Below are positions 58,401 through 64,000 of a stretch of DNA of 64,000 nucleotides, in pieces. The notes below the pieces were generated by a model, which did no database searches, was not told the DNA's origin, and worked only from the letters and a program-made list of their open reading frames with translations. Source of the DNA: Aptenodytes patagonicus. Taxonomy: Eukaryota > Chordata > Aves > Sphenisciformes > Spheniscidae. Every line of letters starts with the position of its first letter. The first letter of the stretch is position 1. The position numbers and the translations under genes were made by a program. The stretch is taken from positions 372,001 through 436,000 of the forward strand of contig NW_027472018.1 of NCBI RefSeq assembly GCF_965638725.1, written 5' to 3'.

Positions 58401-61400
58401 ACTGTGTGAGCCTCTTCCCCGGTGTGGGGTGCGCTGGGCTCTGTCCGTGCACTTGGCAGCCTTGGAGCCTCCTTTCTTGGCCCCAGAGGACATCTGGGTT
58501 TGTGACAGCACCAGCTGGGGCCTTGTTGAGCACCAGGGCCTGCAGCAGTGAGGCTGGAGCAGGAGATGCTCTGCCTTATGGCCGCCCTGTCACTGACTTC
58601 CCAGCCTAGCCCTTTCGGGGGCTGTGAGCCTACCTTACCTCAAGACTGGGAGCAGGGTGGTTTCGGTGGGGTTTCTACAGAAGGGCTTCCATTCTGTGCA
58701 TGTTCCAGCTGTGTTCCAGCTGTGCCTTCTGGGTGCACGTGATGGGAATCTGCCCGAGCCTCTCACAAGCCCCATAACTTGATGGTTTTTGGAAGCCTTC
58801 TGGGTTTCAGGAGAGGTGGCTCTGCTGCCCAGGTCTTGTTATCTGCCACCTGCCTGCACTGCCTTTCCTGCCCAGGCTGTAGTGGCTTCTGGAGAGCTGC
58901 AGTTCGGACAGAGCCAGGCCCCTCTGACGGATACCCTGCTATGGTTTGCTCTGTGCAGAGTGGCTCCCCAGGAAGGCAGAGAACCTTACCCCCTACACCA
59001 TGGCCCTCATTGCCAAGTATGTGGCCCGGCACCGGCTGCGTGAGCCACGGCTGCTTGATACCATCGCAAACTTCCTCCTGAAGCGTGGGGAGCAGCTCGA
59101 CAGCAAGGTGAGTGTTTGCCCCGGTCTGCGGGGGATGCCTGGGGCTGGCTCTGAGGCTGCCCCGGTGCTGGGGGAAACCACGTCCCTTCTCTGCCATCAG
59201 TCTGGGGCATCTCACTGGGGACTGACTGGGATGTGCCCTGATCCTTATGGGTTGTGAGAGCCTGTTTCTGCCTGGCTCTGAGCAGGCCTGGGCCTGACCC
59301 GTCCTTCATCCCGCTGCCTGGCCCAGCCCATCTCTCTCTCCTCCTGCCTGCAGGTGATCCAGAAGCTGGTGTTTCCCTTCAGCCGCATGAATTACCGCCC
59401 ATCCAACCACAGCGAGCTCTTCCCCAAGCTGGAGGCCATCCTGGAGCAGAAAGCTGGCAGTTCACCCCTGGCGACCGTCAACATCCTCATGTCCATGTTT
59501 CAGCTTAGCCATTTCCCCCAGACTGTCCTGCACCAAGTCTTCTCCCCAGCCTTCATCACCAATGTTATGAGTATGTCGGGCCTTTTCCAGGGTAAACCCA
59601 GCCGTTAAAGCTCAGGGCTGGGGTGGAGGTGGATTTTGAAAGCGTTGGGCAGAACAGACTCCCCCTGGGAGTGCTGTCAGCCCTTGCTGGCAGTCACTCT
59701 CCCCCCCCGGGAGCGTGGCTGGGCGAGGAGGGGCTGCCAGGCAGCATCTAGCCAGCTGTCCTCTCCCCGCAGGCAGCCCCTACGCGCTGATTGTGCGCCG
59801 CTACCTCTCGCTGCTGGACGCAGCGGTGGAGCTGGAGTTCCGTGATTACAGTGGCCCACGCCTCGACCCGCGCTACCGTGTCCTCATGTTCGAGCACGCC
59901 CTGACGGCCGACGAGGCCAACAGAAAGTACAGGTCAGTGGCGGGGGCAGGCGGCGCGCTGGGGAGGGGAGGGCTGCCCCGGCAGGGGAGAGCACGGCTGG
60001 GAGCATGGTGTGCTGGGCACTCTACTGCCTGTCCCTTGCAGGTGGGCAGTGCGGTGTCACTTGGGACACGGGGTCTGTCACCTTGTTCTGGCAGGATCCC
60101 AGCCAAGGACAGTGCCAGGGTAAATGCCCGTACATGAGCTCTGAAGCCTGTAGAGCGGCAATATAGGATCATAGAATCATTTAGGTTGCAAAAGACCCTT
60201 AAGATCATCGAGTCCAACCGTTAACCTAACGCTGCCAAGTCCACCATTAAACCATGTCCCTAAGCACCACATTTACACGTCTTTAAATACCTCCAGGGAT
60301 GGTGACTCAACCCCTTCCTTGGGCAGCCTGTTCCAATGCTTGACAACCCTTTCAGTGAAGAATATGCTGTTGGTGTAGCAATATCGGGAGGAGCTTTTCT
60401 GCTGAATGAGCTGAAGCGTGTCCCATCCTTGCCCCAGAACAGCAGAGCCCAAAGCTAAAGGCTCTCCTTATTTCTCGCTCCCAGGGGCCTCCACGTCTCT
60501 GCGCAGATGTGCTCAGTGGGAAAACACGGGTCGGCAGTGCTCGAGGGGGGTGGGCTGGGGGCCCTCCCTAGTGCGTCCTCTGACTCTTCTTTTTCCCCTC
60601 AGTTACAAGGGGCTGGTGGCTGAGGCCCTGCGGCAGCTGGTGGGAGAAGAGTGCTATCGGCAGGATGAGGTGCTGCCCCCAGGATACTGCACAGGTAGCC
60701 TGGCTGGGCACCCTGCTTTGGGGCAGGGCCATGGCTCCGGGGAGGGGGCTGGCAGTTGGGATTTGGGGAGCTGTGGGTGCAGCAGAAGCCCTGCGGCTGC
60801 CTGGATGCTCGGGGGACACCCAAGGGTGCGAGGTTATTCAGGGCAGAACTAGATTTGGCTGCTTTGTCACCACCTTCCCCATGATACTGCCTTCCCCCGG
60901 CGCTTCAGGACAAAGCTCCCAGAGCCGCCCCCACCTCAGGAGGGCTCAGCTGGGCCAGTGCAGCAGGGGGATCCCCTCTGCGCTCCCATCTGGGCTCTGG
61001 CACGTCTCACACCCTGGGGCACGCGGGGTCCCCGAGCTCATGTCCCATCAGTAGCGGGGTCTTGAGGCCTGGTGCTGATCTGTGTTCTCTCCACAGACTT
61101 CCTGCTGTGGATTAACCGCTCGGGCACCGTGCTGCCTCTCTCCCGTGTCCCTGCGGCTTCCAAGGCTCCCTCTGCCCACACTACAACGTCCCCTGCTGCC
61201 ATTTCCTTGCGCTCCAGCGTCCTGGCCCTCACCTCGGACTTGCAGGACTTTGCCCCGTTTGCTCCAGAGACGCCGAGCAGCCCCCCGGGCTCCCGAGAGA
61301 ACAACCTGGCCGGGCGGTTCCTGCCCACGCTTTGCCCTGCCCCAGGGGGCCCCTGCTACCAGCCCCCCTCGGACTATTACTGCGGCCTGAGCAAAGAGTC

Positions 61401-62229
61401 TTCCCTGGAGAGCCAGGGCAGTTCCACGTTAAGCAGCCCTTCCGAGTGCCTCTCCGCGCAGCCGGCTGGCACTCCTGACTGCTCGCCCAGGGGCACCTCC
61501 GCAGCCACCCTCTTCCAGTTCCCCATCAGCAAGATTCTGGAGGAGGAAGAGGAGGCTACCGCCGGCTGCCCTGGGCACGATCACAACTGCTTCCAGGGGG
61601 AGCAGGCCCAGGAAGAACCAGAGGAAAGGAGCCCACCCCCCAGCGAGGATGCCTGCCCTCCGCCCTCTCCGTGCCGGCCCAGCCCCAAGCGAGGGCCAGG
61701 CGATGGGCCGCAGGGAGCTGAAGAGATTCAGAGGTACCGAGCAGGGCCGGTCCGTGTCCCCACTCCCTTCTGGCAGGACAGCCGCCTCGGGCCCGCACCA
61801 GCACTGGCTTCAGCTCCTGCCCTCCCCAGCAGTCGGCCCCGGGCCCTCCTGCCCTGCGCTGTTAGGTGCCCGGCGGCAGCGCAGGCTGTGCTGCAGAGAC
61901 CCTGTCCCCACCGCCCCCAGGCCCTGGGGTGCAGCTCGTCCCAGCCCGGGTACGGCTGACCCTGCCACCAGTTGGGTGCAGGAGGGGGGGGGTGCTGCCC
62001 TTCATCCGCCACTCTTAGGGGGACCAGGCGCGGGCGATGCTGCTGCCGGTCCTGCCTGCAGGGTCTGTGGTGTGGGGTAACGCTGCCCTCCTTCCCCCGC
62101 TCTGTCCTCTGCAGGGTGGTGCTGTCGGTCAATGACAAATGGCATTACTGCCAGAACTCCGACATACTGGTGGGCTCGCGAGCCATGAGGGACAGGCACT
62201 TGCGACTGCTGGGCTACTGTCTGGTTCAG
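55410..62229 (+). CDS. FASTK: FASTK, Fas-activated serine/threonine kinase (8 coding exons, 3' end outside window)
   Basis: Exons: 55,410-55,983 (acceptor 55,364; ATG after CTCGCC), 57,889-58,359, 58,959-59,107, 59,354-59,570, 59,773-59,932, 60,603-60,694, 61,097-61,733 and 62,115-62,229. All joins use GT-AG and keep frame, giving 805 codons so far. Residues 1-33 are basic and lack acidic residues until E14, like a mitochondrial presequence. A VLRWVTQNPSKVSASHYPIAL segment and a short Gln run (CAG repeat, 55,815-55,832) follow. FAST_1 lies around 399-470 (KLVFPFSRMNYRP, ATVNILMS), FAST_2 around 471-560 (ALIVRRYLSLLDAAVELE, PPGYCTDFLL), and the RAP domain starts in the last exon (SVNDKWHYCQNSD, RDRHLRLLGYCL) but is cut off. 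Family role: mitochondrial RNA-granule protein needed for ND6 mRNA, with a nuclear form that acts with TIA-type splicing factors; kinase activity is doubtful. Human FASTK is about 549 residues (memory), so this one is unusually long. Confidence 0.96.
55984..57888 (+). other. FASTK: FASTK intron with old repeat traces
   Basis: Largest internal FASTK intron (1.9 kb) between phase-1 splice sites. At about 56,990-57,120, CCCGGTCATTAATAAAAATGC resembles the antisense RT segment of CR1 seen at 12.6 kb, at low confidence. The rest, including the AT-rich 57.1-57.6 kb, shows no recognisable feature. Confidence 0.7.
60163..60366 (-). mobile_element. CR1 LINE, 3' fragment in a FASTK intron
   Basis: Antisense CR1: GGATCATAGAATCATTTAGG, AAGATCATCGAGTCCAACCG, CTGCCAAGTCCACCATTAAA, GGGATGGTGACTCAACCCC and TTCCAATGCTTGACAACCC. 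It is the same subfamily as 50,133-50,580. It lies wholly inside the intron between 59,932 and 60,603 and does not touch the splice sites. Confidence 0.93.
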
Positions 62230-64000
62230 GTAAGCGGGGGGCTGCTCCCTTCCCTTCCCCTCCTCCCCCTGGGCAGAAACTGCCCGTGGCTGTGCAGCAA
62301 GATGGGCTCCAGGCTGGAGAGCTGGCATCCCCACTGTAAACACTCCCGATGGGAGCTGTCCTTCCACACTTGCTGCTTGTGAGAGGAAGCAGTGACTCAT
62401 CCTCACGGCTCCTTTTTGCCCTCCCCCACCCCACCCCAAGACTTCTTCCACACAGCTGGTGGGTGAGACTAGCCCCGGTGCCCTGGCGGAAAGCATGGAC
62501 AAGGGGACAGCCCCTCCTGTCCGCTGGTCCTGCAGGAATCCCGTCCTACAGGTCTGCCGCCTGGAGCTGAGACCCGACCCGCGTGCTGGGCAGGGAGGGG
62601 AGAAGGGGAAGCTGCTCAGCTTGGACCTGGCAGACACGTTGTCAGTGGCGGTGTCGGCTGCGGGGCCTCAGGGTGGAAATCAAGTGGGGGCATAGCTCAA
62701 CCTGATACCCTTTGCTGTAATCCTGGCTGTCGGTTCTGCAGCATGCCTCTTGCCGCTGTGGGCGGAGGTGAGGCGAGCCTCCCTTCAGTGCCTGTTTCGG
62801 AGCCCTGGCCTCTTTGGTTGCAGCCTCTGGCTGGTCTGTGGTGAGAGGTGTGAATGGAGAAGCCCTCGAGGCTTCCCACCGCCTTCGCAATTGTCTTCAG
62901 TTTTCTTTGGGGACTTCAGATGTTGTTTTAAGGTGTGCAGCTTCTACAAGACTATTTGTGGGGTGATTTTTTAGCTTGAGGATAGATCTTTCTGAGGAAA
63001 ACAACTCAGAAATGCAGGCCTCTTACCCTGTTTACTTCTCCACTTCAGAGGTCACGTGAATTACAGTCATAGATCTACCAAGCAGCCTCATAACCATTTC
63101 TTAAAGCTTCTTACCTCCCCTGCTGCTGATGGTGCAGTGTGCCAACACGAAGCTGCTTCTAACTTCATAATTTGCAACGTACATAGTTCAGAAGCCCTTT
63201 GTTTATGCATAGCTTTGGCAGTCCTGTGACTCGAGTTGTGGTATTTCCTTGGAGATCCCAAATTGCAGAGCAGTGGAGCAGGACCAGCTCTCCTGTGCAG
63301 TGCGCCATGGGTCTCCCTTGTGCTGGCATTCAGGACGGGGTGCCCAGGGCCGGCCGTGTCCCCAGACAGCAGTGGGGCCGAGCAGCTTTGTCACACGGAG
63401 GAGGGCTCGCCAGTACCTGCCACTGGGCTCGAGGCCGGTGCCACAGGCTCTCGCTGTGCGTCTGGGCTCCAGGATGTCCTGGGTCGAGGAGGGCTCTTGG
63501 TACAGCTGCTGCTGCTCCCAGGTTTGTGCCACCATGTCCGAGAGCTGAGGGCTGCCCTTGCCTGCCTGCCCTGTGCCCAACGCACCCATGGCAGCCAGGG
63601 ACTGTGCTCACCCTGCACTTGGCCCAGCTGGGGGGTCCGTGCCCCGTCTCAAACAGTCTCTGGTGACTGTTACTGCTTGGGTCTGCGCCCCTGCTGTGGG
63701 TCAGGGCTGCTGTGGGAGGCTGAGGCTGCTGACCAGCGGCCCAACAGGGTCTCTGAGGAGCAAGGCAGAATGGGCAGGGGTGCAGGCAAGCTAGAGCGTG
63801 CTCTTGCTCCCAGTGTGCACAGGGTCAGGCGCTCTGTCTGGCAGCGTGCGGTTAGGCGTCAGGACCCGCATGACCGAGGCGCAGGAACTCTTCTCTGCTC
63901 AGCATGCCCGATCATCATGCAGCTGCTAGTGCGGTTAGCTCCCTTTGGGTGCATGAGAAGAGGCACTCTGGTCCCATCCCCTCTATTCCCTCTCCAGCAG
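62230..64000 (+). other. FASTK: FASTK final intron, running past the right edge
   Basis: The donor CAG|GTAAGC follows the first RAP exon. The remaining RAP sequence (expected to start with a Leu-Pro, Glu-Leu-Glu type segment) is not found in any plus-strand frame to 64,000, so the terminal exon must lie beyond the window. No other gene, RNA or repeat is recognised in these 1.77 kb. Confidence 0.7.

Overview
The window is nuclear DNA from a bird. Degenerate CR1 LINE copies of several ages lie in both orientations. Two solo LTRs are of a type I remember from Neoaves but not chicken (from memory, unchecked). The genes are GC-rich with CpG-island promoters and vertebrate splice sites. There are no bacterial operons, CRISPR arrays or prophage features. 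Most open frames are GC-rich or repeat-derived artefacts.

Three protein-coding genes can be supported, in an order I recall from human 7q36 (AGAP3 - TMUB1 - FASTK). AGAP3 is on the minus strand: only its first coding exon is present (23,422-23,698), inside a CpG island at about 22.7-24.3 kb. The rest of the gene should lie left of base 1, so bases 1-23,421 are best read as AGAP3 intron 1. TMUB1 is on the plus strand and complete in two coding exons (52,527-52,927 and 53,303-53,657). FASTK is on the plus strand, starts about 1 kb after TMUB1, and has eight coding exons from 55,410 to 62,229. It stops inside the RAP domain, so its last exon(s) must lie beyond base 64,000.

Layout: 1-23.4 kb is intronic, AT-richer, with CR1 copies near 1.8, 7.0-8.3, 8.8-9.3, 10-12.9 (a nested pair) and 18.3-18.6 kb, and an AP-1 site cluster at 4.3 kb. 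22.7-24.3 kb is the AGAP3 promoter and exon 1. 24.3-52.1 kb is a long spacer between the divergent AGAP3 and TMUB1 promoters. It holds a 0.57-kb hexamer-derived minisatellite (29.55-30.12 kb), two oppositely oriented solo LTRs with intact 5-bp target duplications, old CR1 fragments, a possible homeodomain-site cluster (26.89-27.04 kb), and a CR1-rich block (50.1-52.06 kb) ending in simple repeats. 52.2-55.3 kb is nearly continuous GC-rich promoter and gene sequence for TMUB1 and FASTK. 55.4-64 kb is FASTK.

The genes do not form a pathway. AGAP3 is an Arf-GAP/GTPase-like signalling protein, TMUB1 an ER-membrane ubiquitin-like protein, and FASTK a mitochondrial RNA-binding protein; they are neighbours by conserved synteny. 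I found no convincing new gene system. The points most worth checking are the triple ZNF143-type promoter motif of TMUB1, the enlarged FASTK exon 8, the LTR pair, and the unexplained open frame with a poly(A)-like signal between TMUB1 and FASTK.
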